Source: Rhizobium sp. ASV20 (GTDB lineage: Bacteria > Pseudomonadota > Alphaproteobacteria > Rhizobiales > Rhizobiaceae). From it: DNA of 43,551 bases. The position numbers and the translations under genes were made by a program. The notes under the pieces were generated by a model that saw only the letters and a list, made by a program, of their open reading frames with translations, did not search any database and was not told the origin of the DNA. Every line of letters begins with the position of its first letter. The stretch's first letter is position 1. This document shows, piece after piece, positions 1 through 7,929 of this stretch. The DNA lies in the NCBI RefSeq assembly GCF_016429015.1, contig NZ_JAELTU010000049.1, forward strand, positions 1-43,551, written 5' to 3'.

Positions 1-869
1 TGCGCGCCTATCGCACGACCCAACCTCGCATCGCGGTCGCCGAACCGGTTGACCAGACGGATCTCTTCACCGTTCGTCGTATCTCCGCTGCCTTCAAGGA
101 TATCCCGGGTGGCCAGATCCTCGGACCTACGCTCGACTACTCGCACCGCTTGCTGCAGGTCGACGTATTGAAGGGCGAAGACTATGTGCCGGAGCCGGTT
201 ATCCCGGCAGCAAGACCGGCTCCAGCGACCCAACCGTCCCTGACCAGTTGGCAGAAAACGCAAGGCCTCATTCCCGAGCGTCCGGCCCCGGTGGTCGCGC
301 CCGAGGATATTCCCGATCTGACACGCGAGCCGCTGCTGTTTCCGGCAGCCCGAGCACACAAACTGCAGAGCCTTGCACGTTCTGACACCGGGGGAACCCT
401 GGCGCTCGGCTACGCCACCATGCGCGGCTATAGTTCCGTGCATCCGACGGTCAACGAGTTGCGTCTGGCCGAAGCGCCTGTCCGGATGCGTCACCCATGC
501 GGCACCGTCTTCAGCGCCGGCCGCGTTCGCGTCAGCCAGACCGAAGTCATCTCCAAGGCGAGGGAGCTGGAGCTAGGCTTCTCCGCCACCTTCGGCTGGA
601 ACGAGGTGAAGGTGATTGCCGCGGCGACGCTCGATCTCGCTTCCAATCAGCCCAATCCGCATCCGGCGGCCAATGAGGAGTTCGTGCTCTATCATACCGA
701 GCCGGTCGAAAGCTCCGGCTTCTGCATCCACTTCAAGCTCCCGCATTACGTCACGTTCCAGTCAAGTCTGGATGCGCTGCGTCGCGTCAAGGCAGACAAG
801 AGCGCTGTTTCAGCCAAGACTGCCGATAATGAGAAGCCTGCCGCACGGCAGGAGGAGGTCGCACTATGA
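1..869 (+). CDS. phnI: PhnI, C-P lyase core subunit (5' truncated by window edge)
   Basis: The reading frame is open from base 3 and lacks its start, so about the last 288 codons are present. In E. coli, PhnI has purine-nucleoside phosphonylase activity and, with PhnGHL, transfers the ribose-triphosphate unit from ATP onto a phosphonate. The C-terminal half matches PhnI: TREPLLFPAARAHKLQSLAR, RGYSSVHP, then EEFVLYHTEPVESSGF. The HxxxxHY pair in HFKLPHYVTF (codons at 729 and 744) corresponds to the conserved metal-binding histidines of E. coli PhnI and is retained. A proline-rich stretch at about 190-300 precedes the core. The stop overlaps the phnJ start (ATGA), so the two are translationally coupled. 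The middle segment diverges from E. coli, for example GFSATFGWNEVK where E. coli has a more canonical sequence. Confidence 0.93.
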   Translation, partial: RAYRTTQPRIAVAEPVDQTDLFTVRRISAAFKDIPGGQILGPTLDYSHRLLQVDVLKGEDYVPEPVIPAARPAPATQPSLTSWQKTQGLIPERPAPVVAPEDIPDLTREPLLFPAARAHKLQSLARSDTGGTLALGYATMRGYSSVHPTVNELRLAEAPVRMRHPCGTVFSAGRVRVSQTEVISKARELELGFSATFGWNEVKVIAAATLDLASNQPNPHPAANEEFVLYHTEPVESSGFCIHFKLPHYVTFQSSLDALRRVKADKSAVSAKTADNEKPAARQEEVAL

Positions 870-1777
870 AGCTTCAGGAACTCACGAAGCCTTGGGTGGC
901 TTTCAATTACGGCTTTCTCGACGAATCCGCCAAGCGTGAAATGCGACGCCGCATCCTGAAAGCAATCGCCGTACCCGGCTATCAGGTGCCCTATGCCAGC
1001 CGCGAAGTACCGATCGCCCGCGGCTGGGGAACCGGCGGCCTGCAGGTAACGCTGACGCTGCTCAAGCCGACCTCGGTCGTCAAGGTCATCGACCAGGGGT
1101 CCGACGATTCCGTCAATGCCAGCAGCATCCGCAAATTCGTCGGGCGGGTCGGCGGCGCCGTAGAGACGGAAGACACGATGGCGGCAACCATCATCCAGTC
1201 GCGCCACCGCGTCCCGGAAGAGAAGCTGCGTGATGACCAGATCCTCGTGCTGCAGGTTCCTGACCCGGAGCCGTTGCGCGCCGTTCAGCCGGACCTGTCT
1301 GTCGCCCGCGAAATGCATGGCGATGCCGATTACGGGCAGCTATGGCTCGTCCTCTACGAACAGCTGGTAAAATCGGGCCGGATCATGCAGGGATCGAGCT
1401 ATCCGAGCATGGTCAACGGCCGCCACGTCATGACGCCGTCGCCTATCCCCCGCTGGGATGTGCCGAAGCTCAATCAGGCGGATCACCTGACGATCCTCTC
1501 GGCCGGGCGCGAAAAGCGCATCTTTGCCGTGCCGCCCTATACCAGTGTCGAACCGCTTGTTTTCGACGATGTGCCCTACCGTGTCGAGGATCATCAGGAC
1601 AAGACCTGCTACCGCAGCGAGGTTACGGGGTTCTTCATGAACGAGCTTCCGCAGGACGATGGCTCCTCGCGTTACGAACTGTCGGACAGCCATTTTGGCG
1701 TGAAGCACATCCGCAAGTCGGAAGCAGAGTCGGTGGAAATCGGCGAAACCTGGTACAACAATGGAAAGATGGACTGA
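866..1777 (+). CDS. phnJ: PhnJ-like C-P lyase subunit lacking Fe-S cysteines
   Basis: The 303 residues are colinear with PhnJ (281 aa in E. coli), the radical-SAM subunit that breaks the C-P bond. Conserved landmarks are FLDESAKRE, VPGYQVPY (Gly38 matches E. coli Gly32), RGWGTGG, KVIDQGSDD, QSRHRVPE, MTPSPIPRWD, GREKRIFAVPPYT and FDDVPY. In the C-terminal cysteine region E. coli has Cys241, Cys244, Cys266 and Cys272. Here only the first remains (Cys248). The others read Ser251, a Leu272 or one-residue gap, and Gly278. The cluster ligands and the radical-carrying cysteine are therefore absent, although the frame is intact, the gene sits between phnI and phnK with overlaps on both sides, and flanking residues (DD, SD) still align. 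It may be a non-radical scaffold or have a different activity. Family assignment is secure; C-P bond cleavage should not be assumed. Confidence 0.93.
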   Translation: MKLQELTKPWVAFNYGFLDESAKREMRRRILKAIAVPGYQVPYASREVPIARGWGTGGLQVTLTLLKPTSVVKVIDQGSDDSVNASSIRKFVGRVGGAVETEDTMAATIIQSRHRVPEEKLRDDQILVLQVPDPEPLRAVQPDLSVAREMHGDADYGQLWLVLYEQLVKSGRIMQGSSYPSMVNGRHVMTPSPIPRWDVPKLNQADHLTILSAGREKRIFAVPPYTSVEPLVFDDVPYRVEDHQDKTCYRSEVTGFFMNELPQDDGSSRYELSDSHFGVKHIRKSEAESVEIGETWYNNGKMD

Positions 1778-2604
1778 TGGTCGCGCTCAATCCTACACAA
1801 TCAACGGAGTTGACCCGCCAGCCGCCGAGGCTGATGCTGGCACAGCCGATCCTGACCATGCGCAGCATTGCCCGCAACTATGGTGACGTCACGGCACTTG
1901 GCGGCGTCGATGCAACGGTCTATCCGGGCGAGGTCCTCGGCATCGTCGGCGAATCCGGCTCGGGCAAATCGACCCTTCTGAGGATGATGAACCTTGAGGA
2001 TACGCCGGATACCGGCACCTACAATCTCGCTCTTCCCGGCCACGAAGGCCGCAACCTCTTCACGCTCGACCGCTTCGAGCGGCGAATGCTGCGCGCCCAT
2101 CATATCGGCATCGTCTACCAGAACCCGCATCTCGGCCTGCTGATGAACCACACCAGCAGCGGCAACGTCGCTGAGCGATTGCTGATTGCCGGCAATCGAA
2201 ACTTCGCCGAGCTGCGCGAGCGGGCACGCCAGTCGCTCAATGCATCGGAGTTTCCGATCGATCGCATGGATGCCAAGCCGAACGAACTTTCCGGCGGCAT
2301 GCAGCAACGCGTGCAGCTCGCCAAGGCAATTGCGCTCGAACCAGCCGTCCTGCTGCTCGATGAGCCGACGACGGGCCTCGACGTCAGTGTTCAGGCGCTG
2401 GTTCTCGATACGTTGAAACGGCTGCAGCGCGAACGTTCCATCACCATGGTGTTGGTATCGCATGATCTTGGTGTCATCCGGACGATGGCAGACAGGGTTA
2501 TGGTCATGCGCCGTGGCATGGTCGTGGAACAGGGTCTCGCCGACCAGATCTTCCAGGATCCGCAGCACGCCTATACGCAGCAGCTCGTTCACGCCAAGCT
2601 TTGA
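1777..2604 (+). CDS. phnK: PhnK, ABC-type ATPase of the C-P lyase complex
   Basis: This 275-residue ABC ATPase shows Walker A GESGSGKST (about residues 50-58), Q-loop VYQNP, signature LSGGMQQRVQ, Walker B LLLDEPTTGLD and switch histidine VSHD. PhnK docks on the PhnGHIJ core through PhnJ in E. coli and supports phosphonate breakdown; it is not part of a membrane transporter. The start codon overlaps the phnJ stop by one base (TGATG), consistent with coupled translation. The N-terminus carries about 25 residues before the ABC fold (TELTRQPPRL), slightly longer than the E. coli protein. All catalytic ATPase motifs are intact, which contrasts with the degraded cysteine motif of its partner PhnJ. 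Confidence 0.92.
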   Translation: MVALNPTQSTELTRQPPRLMLAQPILTMRSIARNYGDVTALGGVDATVYPGEVLGIVGESGSGKSTLLRMMNLEDTPDTGTYNLALPGHEGRNLFTLDRFERRMLRAHHIGIVYQNPHLGLLMNHTSSGNVAERLLIAGNRNFAELRERARQSLNASEFPIDRMDAKPNELSGGMQQRVQLAKAIALEPAVLLLDEPTTGLDVSVQALVLDTLKRLQRERSITMVLVSHDLGVIRTMADRVMVMRRGMVVEQGLADQIFQDPQHAYTQQLVHAKL

Positions 2605-2617
2605 GAGGGAGAGAAAA

Positions 2618-3364
2618 ATGAACATTCAGGTTTCCGCTCACCAGACCAAGCCGACGGTACTGCGCGTCGAGGGCCTTTCGAAGCAGTTCGAGATGCATCA
2701 CCTCAAGCGTACGCTATTTGCTTTCGAGAATATCGATTTCGAACTGAATGCGGGCGAGTTCATTCTGCTGAAGGGCGAGAACGGTGCGGGCAAATCGACG
2801 CTGCTGCGCACACTCTATCGCTCCTATCTCCCGCGCGCCGGCCACGTCTATTATCACACACAGGAAGGCATCATCGATCTCGCGACTGCCGCCGACGTCG
2901 ATATCGCCGTCCTGCGTCGCCGGGAGATCGGCTTCGTCACGCAGTTCCTCAATGCACGTCCGCGCGTTGCGGCCGAAGAGATCGTTGCCGAGCCGCTGAG
3001 ACTTGCGGGCACGGCACATTCCGAGGCGTTGAGCGAGGCGCGTCGCTGGCTCGATGCCTTCGGCGTGAAGAGGCAGCTCTGGTCGGCTTATCCCTCTACC
3101 TTCTCCGGCGGCGAGCAGCAGAAGGTCAATCTGGCGCGCGCACTCATCCTGCCGCAGCGCCTGCTGCTGCTCGATGAGCCGACGGCCTCGCTCGATCATG
3201 CCGCTCGTCGCGCGCTGGTGGAGAGGTTGGCGCAGCTCAAAGCATCCGGTGTGGCAATGATCGGTGTATTTCACCATCCGGACGATGTTAGGGCTTTGAT
3301 CGACCGGGAATTGCATCTGGAAGCCATCAAGATCGAGGACGAGCAGGACGATGTGGCTGAGTAA
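2618..3364 (+). CDS. phnL: PhnL, ABC-type ATPase-like C-P lyase accessory protein
   Basis: This 248-residue protein has Walker A GENGAGKST, the PhnL-type motif TLYRSYLPRAGHVY, Q-loop FVTQFL, signature FSGGEQQKVN and Walker B LLLDEPTASLD. PhnL is required with PhnGHI for the first coupling step of C-P lyase in E. coli and binds the core with PhnK. A strong ribosome site (GAGGGAGA) lies just before the ATG, 13 bases after phnK. The stop is inside phnM, so the operon continues. The run QFLNARPRVAAEEIVAEPL matches the PhnL-specific region rather than generic ABC ATPases. Confidence 0.92.
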   Translation: MNIQVSAHQTKPTVLRVEGLSKQFEMHHLKRTLFAFENIDFELNAGEFILLKGENGAGKSTLLRTLYRSYLPRAGHVYYHTQEGIIDLATAADVDIAVLRRREIGFVTQFLNARPRVAAEEIVAEPLRLAGTAHSEALSEARRWLDAFGVKRQLWSAYPSTFSGGEQQKVNLARALILPQRLLLLDEPTASLDHAARRALVERLAQLKASGVAMIGVFHHPDDVRALIDRELHLEAIKIEDEQDDVAE

Positions 3365-4514
3365 TTTTGAAATTGTATTGCAGGATCGCGTTATCGAACG
3401 TGGCGCAGTCAGGATCGATAACGGGCTGATCGCCGAAATAAGCGAAAGACCGGTAGACGAGGCGGAAATAGACGGCCGCGGTCGACTTCTTCTTCCCGGC
3501 TTCGTCGACATGCACGGTGATATGATCGAAAAGGACGTGGAGCCTCGCGTCAACGTCCGCATGCCGATCGAGCTCGGCGTGTACGATCTCGACAAGAAAC
3601 TTGCCGCCTGCGGCGTGACGACCGCCTATGCCGCAGTGGCCTTCACGCCCGCCACCTATGGCCATCTCCGCTCAGTGGACCATACCCGTGCGATGATCGA
3701 AACGCTCGCATCGATGCGAGATGAATTGCTGATCGACCACCGAATCCACGGCCGTTTTGAGGTCACCTTCCTGCCGGCTCTGGAGGAAGCCAAGGCCCTG
3801 ATCGACGCGGGTGCACTCCACCTGATTTCGCTCATGGACCACACGCCGGGCCAGGGACAATATCGGGATATCGAGCTTCACATCGCCAACACGGCAAAGG
3901 TCAAGAAGATCAGCGAGACCCAGGCGGCGGAACTGGTCAAGCAACGCATGGCCGCGCGCTCCGAGCACGGCGACAGCATGGATATCATCAACGGGCTGGC
4001 GGAGCTGGCGCGGGAGAGCGATGTCGTGCTCGCGTCCCACGACGACGATACCATCGAGAAGGTGGTACTTCTGCATAGCCTCGGCGCTGCCATCAGCGAG
4101 TTTCCGATCAATGTTGCTGCAGCCGCAGAAGCCAAGCGTTTGGGACTGGCCACCGCCATGGGCGCGCCGAATGCGCTGCGAGGACTGTCCTATTCCGGCA
4201 ATCTTTCGGCGCGCGAGGCCTACGAAGCCGGCGTGCTGGACATACTGGCGAGCGACTATCACCCCTCCGCCATTCTGCCAGCAGTCATTGCCCTGGCCGA
4301 AATCGGCGAGGGTGGCCTTGCCGCTTCGGTCGCATTGGCAAGCGCAAATCCGGCAAAGGCACTGGGTCTTCATGATCGCGGCAGCATCGCCAAGGGGATG
4401 CGCGCCGATCTGGTGATTGCGGAACGCGGTCGGGTGCCGCGTCTGCGCAGCACGATCCGAGGTGGTCGGACAGTTTGGTCCGACGGTTCGGTGAGAAGCC
4501 TCGTGGGCGCCTGA
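3351..4514 (+). CDS. phnM: PhnM-like metal-dependent hydrolase
   Basis: The 387 residues form an amidohydrolase-fold protein of the PhnM type. In E. coli PhnM removes pyrophosphate from ribose-1-phosphonate 5-triphosphate. Family landmarks are LLLPGFVDMHGD, LISLMDHTPGQGQY, LASHDDDT, the stretch EFPINVAAA then GAPNALRG, and DILASDYHPSAILPA. The first metal motif reads HGDMIEKD, where E. coli PhnM has HTDNLDK, so the variant keeps the His and Asp but alters the residues between and after them. The start lies 14 bases inside phnL. The protein ends the plus-strand operon and converges with the aldolase/dehydrogenase gene. The changed motif, next to a cysteine-poor PhnJ, suggests the whole set has drifted together. 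Confidence 0.88.
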   Translation: MWLSNFEIVLQDRVIERGAVRIDNGLIAEISERPVDEAEIDGRGRLLLPGFVDMHGDMIEKDVEPRVNVRMPIELGVYDLDKKLAACGVTTAYAAVAFTPATYGHLRSVDHTRAMIETLASMRDELLIDHRIHGRFEVTFLPALEEAKALIDAGALHLISLMDHTPGQGQYRDIELHIANTAKVKKISETQAAELVKQRMAARSEHGDSMDIINGLAELARESDVVLASHDDDTIEKVVLLHSLGAAISEFPINVAAAAEAKRLGLATAMGAPNALRGLSYSGNLSAREAYEAGVLDILASDYHPSAILPAVIALAEIGEGGLAASVALASANPAKALGLHDRGSIAKGMRADLVIAERGRVPRLRSTIRGGRTVWSDGSVRSLVGA

Positions 4515-4516
4515 AC

Positions 4517-4624
4517 TCACCACCGATCGGCAACCACCTTGCCGTCAAGCACCGTCATCGTGAGCCGCCGCGCTATCATGCCCGGCGGCTCATCTACATC
4601 ACTCGAACGCGGCCTGCGGCGATT
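4517..4624 (-). pseudogene. Possible C-terminal remnant of an amidohydrolase-like gene
   Basis: Directly after the stop of the aldolase/dehydrogenase gene, and in the same frame, the minus strand stays open for 35 codons and reads RSSDVDEPPGMIARRLTM, then VLDGKVVADRW and a stop. The ending resembles the C-terminal strand of amidohydrolases (VxDGKVV). No start codon or domain is present, so this would be a leftover of a deleted gene, or chance. The assignment rests only on the look of the last residues. Confidence 0.25.
4561..4592. terminator. Intergenic 10-bp hairpin between convergent genes
   Basis: TGAGCCGCCG at 4561-4570 is the exact reverse complement of CGGCGGCTCA at 4583-4592, with a 12-base loop. 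It lies between the 3' ends of phnM (plus) and the aldolase/dehydrogenase gene (minus), where a shared terminator is expected. There is no U-run on either side, so termination is inferred from position and stem strength. Confidence 0.5.
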
Positions 4625-6682
4625 TCAGCGCATCATGGCGGCGACATTGCCGCCGTCGACGGTGATCACTGCTCCGGTAGAGGTCCGCGCCTGCACCAGA
4701 TGGAGCACGGCCTCGGCAACATCTTCCGATGACACCTCGCGCTTCAACAGATTGCCGCGCATATAGACTTCCGGTGTCACACCTCGCGCCCGGGCTCGTT
4801 CCTCGACCATTTCGTCCGTCATCAGTCCAGTGCGTATCCGATCCGGATTGACGGCATTGGCCGTGATACCATCGCTGGCATGTTCGAGAGCGTACTGCCG
4901 CATCAGCGCCATGAGTGCCGCTTTCGACGTCCCGTACGGACCAAAGTCCGGCCCCGGATTTACGGCCTGCTTGCTGACATTGAAGACGAGCGAACCGCCC
5001 GTACCCTGCCGCTGCATCACCCTGACCGCCGCGCGCGCCATATAATGGTGGCTCCAGAAGTTCAGATCGAAAGCTGCCTTGAACAGGCTATCGTCCACCG
5101 CCGACAAGGCGCCCTGGAAAGCGGCGCCGGCATTCGACACCAGAATATCGACGCCACCGAATTCCGCGGCGATCCGGGCAAGCGCGGCATCGGCTGCGGA
5201 GGGATCCGTCAAATCACACGCGACGGCAAACGCGCCCAATCGCTTAGCCTCCGCAGCGACTCGTTCGCCATCGATATCGATCAAGGCAACCTCGGCGCCC
5301 TGGCTCTTTAGAAGCGCGGCGATGGCAAGGCCCAGACCACCTGCCCCGCCCGTCACTGCCACCACCTGACGCGTCAGCGGCTTCTCCGTCTGCTTGGCAA
5401 GCTTCACCTGCTCCAAGGACCAGTATTCGATATCGAACAGGTCTTCCTCCGAAAGAGCCTCGAAGCGGTCGATGCCCTCGGCACCGCGAATGACCTCGAT
5501 GGTCGCCTCGGCGACATCGGCGCATATGCGCGCCGACTTCTGCGTCGCAGCTGCGGCAAACAGGCCGATACCCTCCACATAGAAGACGCGCGGCATGGGA
5601 TCGAGCATCGTCTTGCCACCGCCGACGCGGGCATTGTTGCGCTCGAAATAAACTGCGTAGTCAGCGGCATAGGACGCCACGGCGGCCTTGACGGCTTCGG
5701 CCCAGCCTTCGATATCGTCTGCCTGCGGTTGCGGAAGGGCAATGCCGTAACGCTTGATATGGATGACATGTTCCGGCGTCGCATTTCCGCGACGAACGAG
5801 ATCCGCCACATTGGGGGCGCCGCAGAAATCGAGAATATCGTCATTCGAGCGATGCTCGATCACAAAGCGGCGCGGACGCCCCTCACCCTTGCCGGGAAGC
5901 GCGATCGCACCGCGCAGGATGGGAGCGATGTCCGAAACAGAAGCAAGCTTTGCGCCCGGCTGCCCGGCGCTTGCCGTTCCGAACGGACGGGGCCGCCCTT
6001 CTGCAATGCGCTTCTCGGCCCGGTCGATCGCCGCAATCATATTCTCATAGGCTTCGCGCGGATCATCCGACCAAGTGAAAATGCCATGCTTCAAAAGGAT
6101 CATCCCCGGCGCGTCGGGCCGGGCAGAAAATGCCTTCAAACACGCCTTCGACAGATCGAAGCCGGGCATGACATAAGGCACGATGATCATCTCCGGGAAA
6201 AGCTCTCGAATGATCTCCTCGCCGCGCGGCTGGTTGGTCAGCGCCACGATGGCATTGGCATGCGTGTGATCGACGTGCTTGAAAGGCAGAATAGCGTGAA
6301 GGATAGCTTCGACAGACGGATTGGGTGACGCTGGATCGAGCAAAAGCCGGCGCTGCAGCATCACCATGTCGTCGTCCGAGAGGGACTCATAACCCACCAT
6401 GGCTTTCAGCGGTTCAAGATGCAGCGCCGGCAGGCCGGCGGGCTCGATCTTGCCCATATCCCAGCCGCTACCCTTGACACAAAGCACCTCCACGGCGCTG
6501 CCGTCATGGTCGATCAACGTCGTCTTGACGGAGGTGTTGCCGCCGCCATGCAGGACGAGTTTGGGCTCGGACCCAAGCAGGCGGGTTGTGTAGGTGCGGA
6601 TAGCAACATCGCGACTGATCCCGGCTTTCTCATAGGCGCCGACAATCGCGGCGAAGTCCGCTTCTGACCATTTAGATTTCAT
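4625..6682 (-). CDS. Bifunctional class II aldolase / short-chain dehydrogenase (RhaD-type)
   Basis: This 685-residue fusion has an N-terminal class II aldolase/adducin domain (HGGGNTS; zinc-site HTHAN; LLKHGIFTW) and, from about residue 420, a short-chain dehydrogenase (TGGAGGLG cofactor loop; catalytic YGTSK; C-terminal VDGGNVAAMMR). In rhizobial rhamnose catabolism this architecture (RhaD) cleaves a ketose-1-phosphate to dihydroxyacetone phosphate and an aldehyde and oxidises a partner. An upstream ATG would add 20 residues, but the chosen start has AAGGA eight bases upstream and begins MKSKWSEAD. It is divergent from the SorC regulator and shares operator-like sequences with the downstream transport operon. 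The true sugar is unknown: the kinase in this regulon is PfkB-type rather than RhaK-type, and no isomerase is visible. Confidence 0.88.
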   Translation of the reverse strand: MKSKWSEADFAAIVGAYEKAGISRDVAIRTYTTRLLGSEPKLVLHGGGNTSVKTTLIDHDGSAVEVLCVKGSGWDMGKIEPAGLPALHLEPLKAMVGYESLSDDDMVMLQRRLLLDPASPNPSVEAILHAILPFKHVDHTHANAIVALTNQPRGEEIIRELFPEMIIVPYVMPGFDLSKACLKAFSARPDAPGMILLKHGIFTWSDDPREAYENMIAAIDRAEKRIAEGRPRPFGTASAGQPGAKLASVSDIAPILRGAIALPGKGEGRPRRFVIEHRSNDDILDFCGAPNVADLVRRGNATPEHVIHIKRYGIALPQPQADDIEGWAEAVKAAVASYAADYAVYFERNNARVGGGKTMLDPMPRVFYVEGIGLFAAAATQKSARICADVAEATIEVIRGAEGIDRFEALSEEDLFDIEYWSLEQVKLAKQTEKPLTRQVVAVTGGAGGLGLAIAALLKSQGAEVALIDIDGERVAAEAKRLGAFAVACDLTDPSAADAALARIAAEFGGVDILVSNAGAAFQGALSAVDDSLFKAAFDLNFWSHHYMARAAVRVMQRQGTGGSLVFNVSKQAVNPGPDFGPYGTSKAALMALMRQYALEHASDGITANAVNPDRIRTGLMTDEMVEERARARGVTPEVYMRGNLLKREVSSEDVAEAVLHLVQARTSTGAVITVDGGNVAAMMR

Positions 6683-6809
6683 CTGCCATTTCCTTAGCTG
6701 ACAAGCTGCGGCCGCCGCGCGCAGACATGAGGATGCATTCACAGAAAATCGTAGTTTTCCTGTGTTATAACAAAGACTTCCAGAGGTTCCCCCTCGCGTC
6801 TAAAACAAT

Positions 6810-6861
6810 TGACACCATTGATTGACATTCGTCAACATCAATGAGCGACTTGTTGATTAAA
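6810..6861. promoter_or_regulatory. Putative SorC-type operator in the divergent promoter
   Basis: The region holds the palindrome TTGACATTCGTCAA (6822-6835) followed by ATCAA...TTGAT (about 6838-6857). A matching arrangement occurs at 13812-13845 in front of the sugar ABC operon. The position between the divergent regulator and aldolase genes fits a SorC/DeoR-like operator. Function is inferred from the shared sequence. Confidence 0.5.
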
Positions 6862-6909
6862 AGCTTTTTCTGTGCAACTCAGGCACATCGCAGACATCAG
6901 GAATCGAGT

Positions 6910-7890
6910 ATGACCTCGGACGATTTGACGCCGTCTACGCATGCCATCCCAGCAGAGTTCGACGACGCCATCGTCTGGGCAGCCTGGCTCTATTACGAGA
7001 ACCAGCTCACCCAGAATGAGATCGCGGCGATGATCGGCGTTTCACGCGCCACCATCGTCAATTATCTCCAGGAGGCACGACAGAAGGGCGTCGTCAGGAT
7101 TCTGATGAATCCGGAGATCGTTGCCCGCACCAATATTGCCCGCAAACTGGCGGCCAAGTTCGGCCTGACGGAAGCGCTCGTCATACCGACCGAGAAATCC
7201 GCCACGCCGGATGCACGCCTGAAGGCTCTGGGAGCGGGCGGAGCACGCCTGATCGAGCGCATGGTTTCACCCGGTGATACCATCTGCGTTTCATGGGGAC
7301 GCACCGTTCTGGCGATTGCCGACGCCATCGCGCTGCCCCGGCCGCTTGAGGGGCTTTCCGTGGTTCAGGTGACGGGATCGTCAAGCGGCACTCGCGAATT
7401 TTCCGCAGAGCTGTGCGCATCGATCATGGCCCGCAACATGGGCGCCGCCAGCGTCAACATGATGGCGCCAACCGTGCTGAGCACACCTGAACTTCGCGAT
7501 GCCCTGATGGGCGAACCGGTGCTCAAACGGCAATTCGAGCTGATCGGCAAGGCAGACATGATCGTCTTCGGCGTCGGCGGCCTTGCCGCTGAAAGCACGA
7601 TGCGCGTTGCCGATGTAACCAGCAACGAAGAGATCGATGCCTATGCGCAGGAGGGCGCGGTTGCCGTGCTGATCTGTCGCTTCCTCGATCAAGAAGGCAA
7701 GCAGATCGTTCGCGATTTCGACCAACGCATCATCGGTATCGAACTGGATGGCTTGCGCAGTCTGCCGCGCAGATTATGCGTGGCAGGCGGAGCACAAAAG
7801 GTCGATGCGATCCGTGCCGTTCTCGCGGGCGGATACGCAACGCATATCGTGACCGACATAGACGTTGCGGAGCAGCTGCTGGCCGAATGA
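6910..7890 (+). CDS. SorC/DeoR-family sugar-responsive transcriptional regulator
   Basis: This 326-residue protein has an N-terminal helix-turn-helix (NQLTQNEIAAMIGVSRATIVNYLQEARQ, about residues 30-57) and a large C-terminal phosphosugar-binding domain (SWGRTVLAIADA, VVQVTGSSSG, FGVGGLAAES) typical of SorC-type regulators. An ATG 23 codons upstream exists, but the chosen ATG has AGGA seven bases before it and gives the usual family length. It is divergent from the aldolase/dehydrogenase and convergent with the PfkB kinase. It probably responds to a phosphorylated intermediate of the pathway and controls both promoters through the shared operator-like sequences; this role is inferred from context. 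Confidence 0.88.
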   Translation: MTSDDLTPSTHAIPAEFDDAIVWAAWLYYENQLTQNEIAAMIGVSRATIVNYLQEARQKGVVRILMNPEIVARTNIARKLAAKFGLTEALVIPTEKSATPDARLKALGAGGARLIERMVSPGDTICVSWGRTVLAIADAIALPRPLEGLSVVQVTGSSSGTREFSAELCASIMARNMGAASVNMMAPTVLSTPELRDALMGEPVLKRQFELIGKADMIVFGVGGLAAESTMRVADVTSNEEIDAYAQEGAVAVLICRFLDQEGKQIVRDFDQRIIGIELDGLRSLPRRLCVAGGAQKVDAIRAVLAGGYATHIVTDIDVAEQLLAE

Positions 7891-7893
7891 AAA

Positions 7894-7920
7894 GCGCGGG
7901 CCGGAGGGCCCGGCCCGCGC
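7894..7920. terminator. Bidirectional GC-rich terminator hairpin
   Basis: GCGCGGGCCG (7894-7903) pairs perfectly with CGGCCCGCGC (7911-7920) around a 7-base loop. It sits in the 39-base gap between the convergent ends of the SorC regulator and the kinase gene. AAA precedes the stem on the plus strand, so a short U-run follows it in the kinase transcript. Confidence 0.75.
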
Positions 7921-7929
7921 CGCCTTCGA

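Noticed and set aside
1342..1776. Upstream extension of phnK into phnJ
   Set aside because: It overlaps the conserved C-terminal part of phnJ, and the TGATG junction gives a natural phnK start.
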